A model generated the notes under the pieces. That model was given only the letters and a program-made list of their open reading frames with translations, ran no database searches and was not told the origin of the DNA. From assembly GCA_039936115.1 (NCBI GenBank), contig JBDTIZ010000209.1, positions 1 through 12,033 on the forward strand: DNA of 12,033 bases. The letters are read 5' to 3'. Shown one piece after another: positions 6,214 to 12,033 of this stretch (positions within the stretch are counted from its first letter, which is position 1; every line of letters starts with the position of its first letter). Source of the DNA: DATIJJ01 sp039936115 (GTDB lineage: Bacteria; Pseudomonadota; Gammaproteobacteria; DSM-16500). The position numbers and the translations under genes are program-made.

Positions 6214-6248
6214 TTGCAACAGAATGTCCCCACGGTATACTACACGTT
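6214..6248 (+). promoter_or_regulatory. Likely sigma70 promoter of dinB
   Basis: TTGCAA (6214-6219), a 16-bp spacer and TATACT (6236-6241) make a good housekeeping promoter with a start near 6248. A second perfect -10, TATAAT, lies at 6265-6270 with no good -35. No LexA box (CTG-N10-CAG) is seen here. Confidence 0.5.
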
Positions 6249-6288
6249 GGAATGAGCTCGTGAGTATAATATGCAGAGGGGATAATTA

Positions 6289-7356
6289 ATGACTACCTTT
6301 TTATCTCGAAAAATTATTCACGTAGACATGGATTGCTTTTACGCAGCAATCGAAATTCGTGATAATCCTACGTTAGCAAACAAACCTGTAGCAGTCGGTG
6401 GACAACCGGAAGAAAGAAGTGTGCTTTGTACGTGCAATTATGTGGCACGAAAATTCGGTGTGCGCTCAGCCATGCCTTCCAGCTATGCTAAAAGACTTTG
6501 TCCTGATTTAATTATTTTGCCAGTTAACATGGCAAAATATCGAGAAGTCTCACGTATTATTCAAGAAATATTTTATGAATATACAACATTCGTAGAACCA
6601 CTTTCATTAGATGAAGCTTACCTTGATGTTTCTAATAGCAACCAGTGCCAGGGAAGTGCAACATGGATTGCTAAGGATATTTTAAAAAAAATTTTCTCTC
6701 GTACAAAATTAACGGCATCAGCAGGTATTGCACCTAATAAATTTCTGGCAAAAATCGCAAGTGGCTGGAGAAAACCCAATGGGTTATTTGTCATTCAACC
6801 ACATGAAATACAAAACTTTGTAGATGCATTGCCCGTAGAAAAATTATATGGTGTAGGCAAAGTCACCGCTGAAAAACTCCACCAAGCTGGCTTGAAAAAA
6901 TGTTCTGACATCAAGGGTTTTTCACTAGCTGAGCTGGTAAACAATTTTGGTAAATTAGGAAATCAATTGTATGAACAAAGCCGTGGAATTGACAATCGAT
7001 CGGTTGAACCCAACAGAATCAGAAAATCACTTAGCGTAGAAAGAACTTTTTTACATGACAGAAAAACAACTGATGATCTAACTGGTATTATGAATGAACT
7101 TTATGAAAAATTAATTCATCGAATCCATGAAAATGAGCCTAATAGTTTTATCAAAAATATTTATATTAAAATAAAATCTAGCACTTTTAGAAGCGCCACA
7201 ATGGAAAAAAGCTGTGATCAACCGAGTTTTTTAGAGTTTCAAAAATTATGGCTGCAATTTTCTAAAAAAGAGCAGTGTGATATTAGATTGCTTGGATTGG
7301 GCGTTCATTTTTCTGAAAAAAAAGAGCACGTTATAATGCAACAAAATTTGTTATAA
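6289..7356 (+). CDS. dinB: DNA polymerase IV (Y-family)
   Basis: A 355-residue protein, close to the 351 of E. coli Pol IV. Y-family motifs are clear: IIHVDMDCFYAAIE holds the first metal ligand (D13), and SLDEAYLD supplies D108 and E109, the other catalytic acids. A helix-hairpin-helix-like region follows (VEKLYGVGKVTAEKLHQAG, about 184-202), then the little-finger domain. The C-terminus ends MQQNLL, a plausible beta-clamp-binding peptide. The enzyme performs error-prone translesion synthesis past damaged bases. AGAGGGG precedes the ATG. It follows fnr by about 200 bp with its own promoter. Its 3' end overlaps the convergent ankyrin gene by 6 bp. Confidence 0.95.
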   Translation: MTTFLSRKIIHVDMDCFYAAIEIRDNPTLANKPVAVGGQPEERSVLCTCNYVARKFGVRSAMPSSYAKRLCPDLIILPVNMAKYREVSRIIQEIFYEYTTFVEPLSLDEAYLDVSNSNQCQGSATWIAKDILKKIFSRTKLTASAGIAPNKFLAKIASGWRKPNGLFVIQPHEIQNFVDALPVEKLYGVGKVTAEKLHQAGLKKCSDIKGFSLAELVNNFGKLGNQLYEQSRGIDNRSVEPNRIRKSLSVERTFLHDRKTTDDLTGIMNELYEKLIHRIHENEPNSFIKNIYIKIKSSTFRSATMEKSCDQPSFLEFQKLWLQFSKKEQCDIRLLGLGVHFSEKKEHVIMQQNLL

Positions 7357-7932
7357 GCGCCTACTTACCGTTTTTCCGATGATAATTGCTTTATCAATGG
7401 CTTTCATTACCGTGAGCATCGGGAGTTTTCCCCCATCATGGGCTTGCCAGTGAAAGGTGTGTTCAACTTTAAAATTGACATCTGCTTTTTGCAGCAACAA
7501 CCACTCCACCATCTTTATCTGTTCGCACTCAATCCCTAATATTAATAGTGACCTTATGTTTTCATTACCCGGAAAATTAAAAAATTGTTCATTCCTTTGT
7601 ACGCTTCCACTCAATTGAATCTGTAACAATAAATCTGCGACCATTACATTGCCGCGACAAAAAGCCAAATAAATTGGATGGCGCACGCCATCTTCTAGCT
7701 GCAATGGTTTTTTATAATGTAATAATAAATATTTCACCATTTCACGCCCAGCTAAAGCCGCATGATGCAAAATAGTTAAATTAGTATTTGCTTGCTTAGG
7801 TAATCCAGGATAGTCACGATCAAGGACTGAATATATGTTGCCACCATATTGCTGTAACAGCATAATTTCTATAGTGGGATTTATCTTCACGTGCTTAAGG
7901 GATTCATCTCTCGTTATTGGGCATTTAAACAA
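7351..7932 (-). CDS. Ankyrin-repeat protein, 5' end unclear
   Basis: The reading frame encodes about 193 residues with at least three ankyrin-like repeats: around residues 50-80 (LTILHHAALAGREMVKYLLL, a strong match to the TPLHxAAxxG..xVxxLLL pattern), 82-112 (HPIYLAFCRGNVMVADLLLQ) and 126-155 (MVEWLLLQKADVNF). Ankyrin repeats are protein-binding scaffolds, often found in effectors of host-associated bacteria. Start choice is poor: the frame is open up to a stop at 7963-7965 but has no ATG before 7863. The coordinates given use TTG at 7932; GTG at about 7891 and ATG at 7863 are alternatives, none with a clear ribosome-binding site. It may be the surviving C-terminal part of a longer gene. It converges on dinB and overlaps it by 6 bp. 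Confidence 0.65.
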   Translation of the reverse strand: MFKCPITRDESLKHVKINPTIEIMLLQQYGGNIYSVLDRDYPGLPKQANTNLTILHHAALAGREMVKYLLLHYKKPLQLEDGVRHPIYLAFCRGNVMVADLLLQIQLSGSVQRNEQFFNFPGNENIRSLLILGIECEQIKMVEWLLLQKADVNFKVEHTFHWQAHDGGKLPMLTVMKAIDKAIIIGKTVSRRL

Positions 7933-8011
7933 CCATGCTTTTCTAAATATTGGTGTATATGCTTATTATTTATTTGCCAAAAAATGAATGAGTATCGTCA
8001 CAAATTTCTAT

Positions 8012-8048
8012 GTCATCATTATGAGGAAGTTCCTCGGTCAAGGATGAC
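8012..8048. repeat. Nested inverted repeat, possible dispersed palindromic element
   Basis: Outer arms GTCATC (8012-8017) and GATGAC (8043-8048) enclose a tight inner palindrome GAGGAA-G-TTCCTC (8023-8035). This composite symmetry in the otherwise gene-free 7966-8182 interval resembles REP-like dispersed repeats seen in many genomes. Only one copy lies in the window, so the repeat status is inference. Confidence 0.4.
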
Positions 8049-8182
8049 TGTACAATACTATGCAAAAAAAGAGTTCTAGCGCACTGCAGTAATTACCTGC
8101 GTTACACGCCCATTTCGGTAGTGGTTTTCATTTTATCGTTATTTATAATTTAATTGCTTAGTCTTTGCTTTTGTAGCGATTA

Positions 8183-8704
8183 CTATGCCTTGCGGATGGT
8201 ATGCTTGGGAGCTTGTATAAGACGTTCTAATTCTTGTTGATTAAGGCTGTGTAGTATAAGTTGTTTATTAGCCTCAGTGATAAATCCTCTATCTTTTAGC
8301 ATCGTTAACATAACATCTACTTGCTTAAACTTTAAAGGTTCAACAACATGAATCGAATAGGAGCTATCTTCAAAAGTTTCCTTAGTAGGAGCAGAAGCTC
8401 CTTCTGTTTCTTTTTCTATGTCAATAAAAAAACTACATTTATGGAAAGGGGCTCTTATGTGATATCCATAAACAGGCAACATGCCAATACTTGCTGGCGA
8501 TGTGTCATCAAAATCTAATATGCAACCCGCTTTCTCCCACGACCTTAAATCTTTGGTGATTGATTGGATAGCGTTTTCACTATTAAAATTTAATTGAATC
8601 CGACGAAGTTCATCTTTGTAAAATAAAAGCTTAAATGATTCTAGCTTAGGAGAGACTGGCTCGGATTCCTTTACTTCAAGCTTCGGAGCATTGCTTTGCC
8701 ACAT
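8183..8704 (-). CDS. Orphan protein whose upstream region is cut by a group II intron
   Basis: A 173-residue soluble protein with no family I recognise. It has an acidic Pro/Glu/Ser-rich start (about 8-25), a mixed alpha/beta middle (FKLLFYKDELRRIQLNF, later GMLPVYGYHIRAP and CSFFIDIEKE) and a helical C-terminus (about 128-170). The ATG at 8704 is only 2 bp from the 5' end of the intron. If the intron is removed conceptually, the sequence before the ATG contains GGGG at a ribosome-binding distance and no earlier in-frame ATG, GTG or TTG before a stop, so 8704 is the likely original start. The intron lies antisense to this gene and cannot be spliced from its mRNA, so expression is probably lost or depends on a new promoter inside the intron. 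Confidence 0.65.
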   Translation of the reverse strand: MWQSNAPKLEVKESEPVSPKLESFKLLFYKDELRRIQLNFNSENAIQSITKDLRSWEKAGCILDFDDTSPASIGMLPVYGYHIRAPFHKCSFFIDIEKETEGASAPTKETFEDSSYSIHVVEPLKFKQVDVMLTMLKDRGFITEANKQLILHSLNQQELERLIQAPKHTIRKA

Positions 8705-8706
8705 GC
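8695..8706 (+). other. Intron target: IBS2 and IBS1 in the 5' exon
   Basis: The 12 bases before the intron are TTTGCC (8695-8700, IBS2) and ACATGC (8701-8706, IBS1). Each is perfectly complementary to an internal hexamer of the intron: GGCAAA at 8812-8817 (EBS2) and GCATGT at 8858-8863 (EBS1). The order EBS2 then EBS1 is correct for group IIA/IIB introns. Confidence 0.75.
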
Positions 8707-8811
8707 GTGATCCAGGATAATATTTTTCCTTTTTATTCTTTCTAAAGTTAGATTGGATTCAGCTGACATGTTTGGAACCATGGCAAGCAACAAATACTGA
8801 AAGGTCAGATT

Positions 8812-8863
8812 GGCAAATCCAATCAGTATTAATCACCGGAGTTGAAAGCGTTGGCGAGCATGT
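8812..8863 (+). other. EBS2 and EBS1 target-recognition elements
   Basis: EBS2 is GGCAAA at 8812-8817, partly in the loop of a hairpin with 6-bp arms; EBS1 is GCATGT at 8858-8863. Together they pair with the 12 bases immediately before 8707. They fix both the 5' splice site and the DNA site the intron would recognise during retrohoming. Confidence 0.7.
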
Positions 8864-9050
8864 AAAGTTGTAAATGGAACCCAAGAGATCCACATATTTC
8901 TCCAAGGGAAAGGGAGTATTTGAGAGCAAGTGACAACACAAGTAATTGAAGATGAATATGTGGAAGTCGGAGTCAGCCATAGTAGTAATGAAGCGAGTAA
9001 TGATCGTGGAGCGAAGGGCTGGCAGATAGATCGAGCGTGAAGGGGAAACA

Positions 9051-10385
9051 ATGGCCGTACACAGCAAAGACGGACAAACATGGTTAACAAAACTGGAACG
9101 CATAGGCGAATTGTCTGCTCGTAATAAAGATATGGTGTTCAATAACATCGGCCACCTAATCAATGCAGACATGCTTAAGGTACAATATCACTTGCTGAGT
9201 GGATCGAAAGCAATTGGTATCGATAAAGTGACAAAAAGTTTTTATGGCGAGAAGCTTGATGAGAGGATTAACGATCTAATCAATCGAATACGTCGAGGAA
9301 CTTATAAACCAAAACCTGCGCGAATAACTGAAATACCGAAAGAGGATGGAAGCAAAAGACCTCTTGCCATATCATGCTTTGAAGACAAGTTAATTCAATT
9401 GGCTGTAAGCACAATACTTAGCAAGATTTATGAACCACTTTTCTTACCATGCTCATTTGGTTTTCGCCCAAGTCAAAGTTGTCATGATGCATTAAGGGCA
9501 TTAAATCAAGTCACCTTCAAGAATTGGAGCGGCTCTCTGATTGAAATTGATATTCGAAAATATTTCAACACAATTCCGCACTCGGGACTGATGGAAATAT
9601 TAAGAAAGAAAATATCAGACAAACGTTTTCTAAGACTGATAGACGTTCTAATTACGATGCCAATCATTGAAAATAAAACTGTAAAACCTAACTCGATTGG
9701 TTGTCCACAAGGGTCGATCATTTCATCGACACTTGCGAACATATACCTACATCATGTTATTGATTCGTGGTTCGAAGAAATAAAACCCAATCACTTTCGT
9801 GGTAGAGCAGAAACAATTAGGTATGCAGATGACATGGTGTTCACTTTTTCTGATCCTCGTGATGCTGAGCGTTTCTACAGTGTTTTACCTAAACGATTAA
9901 ATAAATATGGTCTCGAAATGCATATAGATAAATCGCAGATGATATCTGCTGGTCATTTGAATGCAGTAAAGGCAGAAAGAAATGGCAAACGACTGCCAAC
10001 ATTTAATTTTCTAGGGTTTACATGCTATTGGGGTAAATCAAAACGTGGTTACTGGTGTCTTAAATACACGAGTCGGCGCGACAGATTCTCTAGCAAGTTA
10101 AGAAGCATGAAACAATTTCTAAATGAAAACTTAAATGTAGAAGATACACAAGAGTTACTAAAACACGTGATATCTGGCATAAAAGGTTGGATAAATTATC
10201 ACTGCGTCTCTGATAATAAGAGACGTGTGAATCAATTCCTTCAGATAAGTCGATGGCTGATCTTTCGATGGTTTAATCGGCGCGGTGGAAAGAAACGTAT
10301 GACAGAGAAAAGATTAGATGAATTACTTAAAGCGGTGAATTTTCCAACTAGTTGGAAAACAATATCGATGTACCATGCTCGCTGA
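9051..10385 (+). CDS. ltrA: Group II intron reverse transcriptase/maturase
   Basis: A 444-residue intron-encoded protein. Reverse transcriptase motifs are complete: KPARITEIPKEDGSKRPLAI, FGFRPSQSCHDALRAL, EIDIRKYF with Asp167, GCPQGSIISSTLANIYLHH, and the catalytic RYADDMVF with Asp260 and Asp261. Then comes FNFLGFTCYWGKSKRG, and a maturase (GIIM, domain X) region with GWINYH at 379-384. It ends without an HNH endonuclease domain, so it belongs to one of the endonuclease-lacking bacterial classes, which prime from the replication fork or an existing nick. Its role is to assist splicing and copy the intron RNA into new sites. AGGGG lies before the ATG. The frame is intact with no missing catalytic residue, so it may be active. 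Confidence 0.95.
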   Translation: MAVHSKDGQTWLTKLERIGELSARNKDMVFNNIGHLINADMLKVQYHLLSGSKAIGIDKVTKSFYGEKLDERINDLINRIRRGTYKPKPARITEIPKEDGSKRPLAISCFEDKLIQLAVSTILSKIYEPLFLPCSFGFRPSQSCHDALRALNQVTFKNWSGSLIEIDIRKYFNTIPHSGLMEILRKKISDKRFLRLIDVLITMPIIENKTVKPNSIGCPQGSIISSTLANIYLHHVIDSWFEEIKPNHFRGRAETIRYADDMVFTFSDPRDAERFYSVLPKRLNKYGLEMHIDKSQMISAGHLNAVKAERNGKRLPTFNFLGFTCYWGKSKRGYWCLKYTSRRDRFSSKLRSMKQFLNENLNVEDTQELLKHVISGIKGWINYHCVSDNKRRVNQFLQISRWLIFRWFNRRGGKKRMTEKRLDELLKAVNFPTSWKTISMYHAR

Positions 10386-10411
10386 AATGTGTGGGGACAC
10401 TGATCTATCGG

Positions 10412-10444
10412 GAGCCGGATGCGGTAATTCTGCAAGTCCGGTTC
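10412..10444 (+). other. Group II intron domain V (catalytic hairpin)
   Basis: The lower stem GAGCCGGA (10412-10419) pairs with TCCGGTTC (10437-10444). A two-base AG bulge follows at 10435-10436, then an upper stem TGC/GCA with a short AT loop. The AGC catalytic triad is at 10413-10415. This is the typical metal-binding active site of group II introns and confirms the intron's 3' portion. Confidence 0.9.
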
Positions 10445-10445
10445 T

Positions 10446-10485
10446 GACGAGGGTTTGGCTAGAGCGATCTGGCCATTCTACTCAC
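10446..10485 (+). other. Group II intron domain VI with branch-point region
   Basis: TGGC (10456-10459) pairs with GCCA (10472-10475), extended by AGA/TCT around a GCGA loop. The outer pairing GAG 10449-10451 with CTC 10481-10483 leaves A10480 bulged as the candidate branch point. The element ends in AC at 10484-10485, fitting the AY rule. The bulge-to-end spacing is a little short, so the boundary is good to a few bases. Confidence 0.6.
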
Positions 10486-10549
10486 CCAGAACCCCGAAGA
10501 GGGGGGTAAATTGGTGGGCTTTAAATATATTTAATAATCAGGTAAAATT

Positions 10550-10585
10550 TTGATCACATTTGTTAATAGATCTAAAATAAACGAG
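10550..10585 (+). promoter_or_regulatory. Likely promoter of the 10593 gene
   Basis: TTGATC (10550-10555), a 17-bp spacer and TAAAAT (10573-10578) make a good sigma70 promoter just before the start codon, in the intron's 3' exon. The predicted start near 10585 leaves a leader of only about 8 nt, which would cut into the AGG site at 10584-10586, so the true start may be slightly different. Confidence 0.4.
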
Positions 10586-10592
10586 GTAGTTT

Positions 10593-12033
10593 ATGGCTCA
10601 AAGCGGTAAGGTATTGAAATTATTAGAAGAACACAAAGAAGACGATTTTGATTTTAATAATAATGACATCGCGCCGTATGAATTCGTACCCCTTCCCACC
10701 GATCTCGCTAAGCTTGCTGCAGAATATGCCTGGGAAACTCCCTTGCAAAGACCCTCTCTATTTGTTGGCGTCGACTATTTACTCAATAATATTTTATTCC
10801 TCGCTGAGCATGCCGGCCCGCTTGAACAGTTCAAACGTGATGTAACAAAGTTTTTGGGAAGAGAATTAACAAAGAAAGAAGGTGAAGGTCGAGCCAGTGT
10901 TCTGCTGGACCAAGTGATGACAATGGACAACCGTGAAGGCACATTTGTGCAGTGTTTAGCAATCGGGCTGGATCGTACCATCAGAAAAGAGTATGAAGTT
11001 TGTCTATTAGAAGAAGGCGAAGATATTCAAGAAGGTAAAGTGTACGTTCAAGTTCAAGCTAAATCTAATAAAAAACTTCGTTACATCGTCAAGACTGCTT
11101 CAAAGGAGGTGGTGGAAAATACAATTACAGCAGCCGAACTTGAAGAAAAAAATATTCCGAAACGTTTTGATGACGCGACATTACAGCAATGGAAACCAAA
11201 AATTCTAGCTATTACAACAGCAAAAGGTCATATCCTAAAGGACGGATTTGAAATTGATAAAGGGATGACAGAAGAATTTATAGAAATTGTTGAAAGTTTT
11301 TGTGAGAAAGGTTTATTGCCGCTGACAAAATTGCAAGAAGTGAAAAATCAAATCAGTCAAGTTGCATTACCTGAAGATAAAGAAGCAAAAGAAGCAAGAA
11401 CCACTGCGGCCAAACAACTTTTTGATGGTTTTGCTGGTGATGTTGAAAGAACTGAGCAAGCGATAAAAACGTTTAAAGGATTTGTCGAAAAGATGAAACT
11501 GGATTCGATGAATGAAAGAGGTCATTTAAAAGACGATCGATATTCTATAGGTCTCATTCACCTTATGGGTGAATGTATAGCTGTTCTGGCACAAAGAAGC
11601 AATGAGTTAAATGGTGGTTGGTACGGACAAAAAGGAGATCGTTTTTGCTATAAGATAATCGGTGGTTTTTTGCAGCACGAACACGAGCCGCCGTCGCGGG
11701 TGAGACAAATATTCAAGATGAAGTTTGGACTTTATTCTTTATTTGAGAATCATGAAACGCCTGATCGTGCGGCGAGTTGCACTCCTGCGGCTGCTGCTGG
11801 GTATCGTGGGGTTGGTTCTCGTTTTGTCCTAGGGGATAATTCTTATTACAATGATTTTGGGGGGCACGATGACCTGCCTAGGAGGGGGTTCGACGGGCGC
11901 GGTGGGGAACGGTTTTCAAAATTTATTACAAGCAATTACACCAGCTCCAGACTTTATGCCTTTGCGGCGATCAACCCATCATACGTCGCGGCAGAACCAT
12001 TGTCTGATAATGTAGGGATGCGAAGAAGTCCTG
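10593..12033 (+). CDS. Large orphan protein, 3' end beyond the window
   Basis: The frame stays open for 480 codons from ATG 10593 to the edge with no stop, so only the N-terminal part is seen. CGAGG lies a good distance before the ATG. I recognise no domain. Residues 1-80 are acidic then hydrophobic (PSLFVGVDYLLNNILFLAEH). Residues 85-330 are charged and mostly helical, rich in Glu and Lys (for example LPEDKEAKEARTTAAKQLFD), with possible coiled-coil stretches near 225-300. From about residue 360 on it becomes rich in Gly, Arg and aromatic residues (GYRGVGSRFVLGDNSYYNDF, then RRGFDGRGGERF), and the DNA becomes visibly more GC-rich. No signal peptide or membrane segment is obvious. A secreted effector-like protein is possible but unproven. 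Confidence 0.8.
   Translation, partial: MAQSGKVLKLLEEHKEDDFDFNNNDIAPYEFVPLPTDLAKLAAEYAWETPLQRPSLFVGVDYLLNNILFLAEHAGPLEQFKRDVTKFLGRELTKKEGEGRASVLLDQVMTMDNREGTFVQCLAIGLDRTIRKEYEVCLLEEGEDIQEGKVYVQVQAKSNKKLRYIVKTASKEVVENTITAAELEEKNIPKRFDDATLQQWKPKILAITTAKGHILKDGFEIDKGMTEEFIEIVESFCEKGLLPLTKLQEVKNQISQVALPEDKEAKEARTTAAKQLFDGFAGDVERTEQAIKTFKGFVEKMKLDSMNERGHLKDDRYSIGLIHLMGECIAVLAQRSNELNGGWYGQKGDRFCYKIIGGFLQHEHEPPSRVRQIFKMKFGLYSLFENHETPDRAASCTPAAAAGYRGVGSRFVLGDNSYYNDFGGHDDLPRRGFDGRGGERFSKFITSNYTSSRLYAFAAINPSYVAAEPLSDNVGMRRSP

Larger units (their letters stand above)
8707..10485 (+). mobile_element. Group II intron with ORF in domain IV
   Basis: The 5' end is placed at GTGAT (8707) from the adjacent IBS/EBS pairings; the usual consensus is GUGYG, so the fourth and fifth bases are unusual. 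8707-9050, which has no gene, is structured intron RNA: a hairpin (GATTGG 8808-8813 with CCAATC 8819-8824) presents EBS2, and a conserved-looking segment around 8970-9030 has the purine-rich style of domains II-III. The reverse transcriptase reads from 9051 to 10385. Domain V is at 10412-10444 and domain VI at about 10446-10485, with a bulged A near 10480 and an end in AC. The total of about 1.78 kb is normal for an ORF-bearing intron. The 3' end could be off by a few bases. Confidence 0.85.

Noticed and set aside
6203..6222. Possible LexA (SOS) box before dinB: CTG followed later by CAG
   Set aside because: The spacing between CTG and CAG is 14 bases, not the 10 of a LexA box, so SOS control is not supported.
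7891..8079. Plus-strand 62-codon frame across the ankyrin start and the palindrome
   Set aside because: It has no convincing ribosome-binding site, runs antisense to the better-supported ankyrin frame, and its second half is translation of the inverted repeat.
8735..8760. Possible upstream extension of the 8183-8704 minus gene to a stop near 8760
   Set aside because: The frame is open but lies inside the intron as defined by the EBS/IBS pairings, so the apparent extension is intron sequence with no start codon.
8759..9172. Minus-strand reading frames across the intron's 5' region
   Set aside because: They overlap structured intron RNA and the start of the reverse transcriptase, have no recognisable domain, and are best explained as chance frames in structured RNA.
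10548..10570. Possible fifth FNR site before the 10593 gene (TTGAT half-site)
   Set aside because: Only the left half is present; no ATCAA lies 4 bases later. It reads better as a -35 hexamer.
1..12033. CRISPR array, tRNA, rRNA, IS element or toxin-antitoxin module
   Set aside because: I saw no regularly spaced repeats, cloverleaf, rRNA segment or transposase. The small genes at 3946 and 5005 have no toxin or antitoxin features I can support.

Overview
The window is AT-rich bacterial DNA. The mix of genes (an FNR-type oxygen regulator, DNA polymerase IV, an ankyrin-repeat protein, a BON/CsbD stress pair and many orphan membrane proteins) suggests a gammaproteobacterium of the Legionella/Coxiella/Rickettsiella/Berkiella kind, possibly host-associated. 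That placement is inference from gene style and composition, because the window holds no rRNA or other phylogenetic marker.

Layout: 1-305 holds a candidate small RNA gene ending in a terminator-like hairpin, then a perfect FNR box. 306-1253 is an orphan polytopic membrane protein. 1328-2100 is a two-gene BON + CsbD-type operon. 2302-3684 is a second orphan polytopic protein with a cysteine-rich N-terminus. 3946-5226 is a run of three orphan genes. 5344-6084 encodes an FNR-family regulator with all four Fe-S cysteine positions. 6289-7356 is dinB. 7351-7932 (minus) is an ankyrin protein without a good start codon. 8183-8704 (minus) is an orphan gene. 8707-10485 is a group II intron with its reverse transcriptase/maturase. 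10593 to the end is the open 5' part of a large orphan protein.

The main signal is regulatory. Four perfect FNR boxes (TTGAT-N4-ATCAA) lie in the first 3.9 kb, each upstream of one of the first four transcription units. Two of them (1250-1263 and 2194-2207) are centred exactly 41.5 bp before the start point predicted from a plausible -10 element, the classic class II FNR activating position. A third (3814-3827) is compatible with that spacing, and the first (233-246) fits the class I position of -61.5. The FNR-like gene is about 1.5 kb downstream of the last box. The simplest reading is a local low-oxygen or redox regulon of envelope-stress and orphan proteins next to its likely regulator.

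The second signal is the group II intron, whose ends can be placed from the sequence. The 12 bases before position 8707 are complementary to two internal hexamers in the correct order (EBS2 at 8812-8817, EBS1 at 8858-8863), and domains V and VI end near 10485. The intron sits antisense, 2 bp before the start codon of the minus-strand gene 8183-8704, so it separates that gene from its upstream region and cannot be spliced from that gene's transcript.
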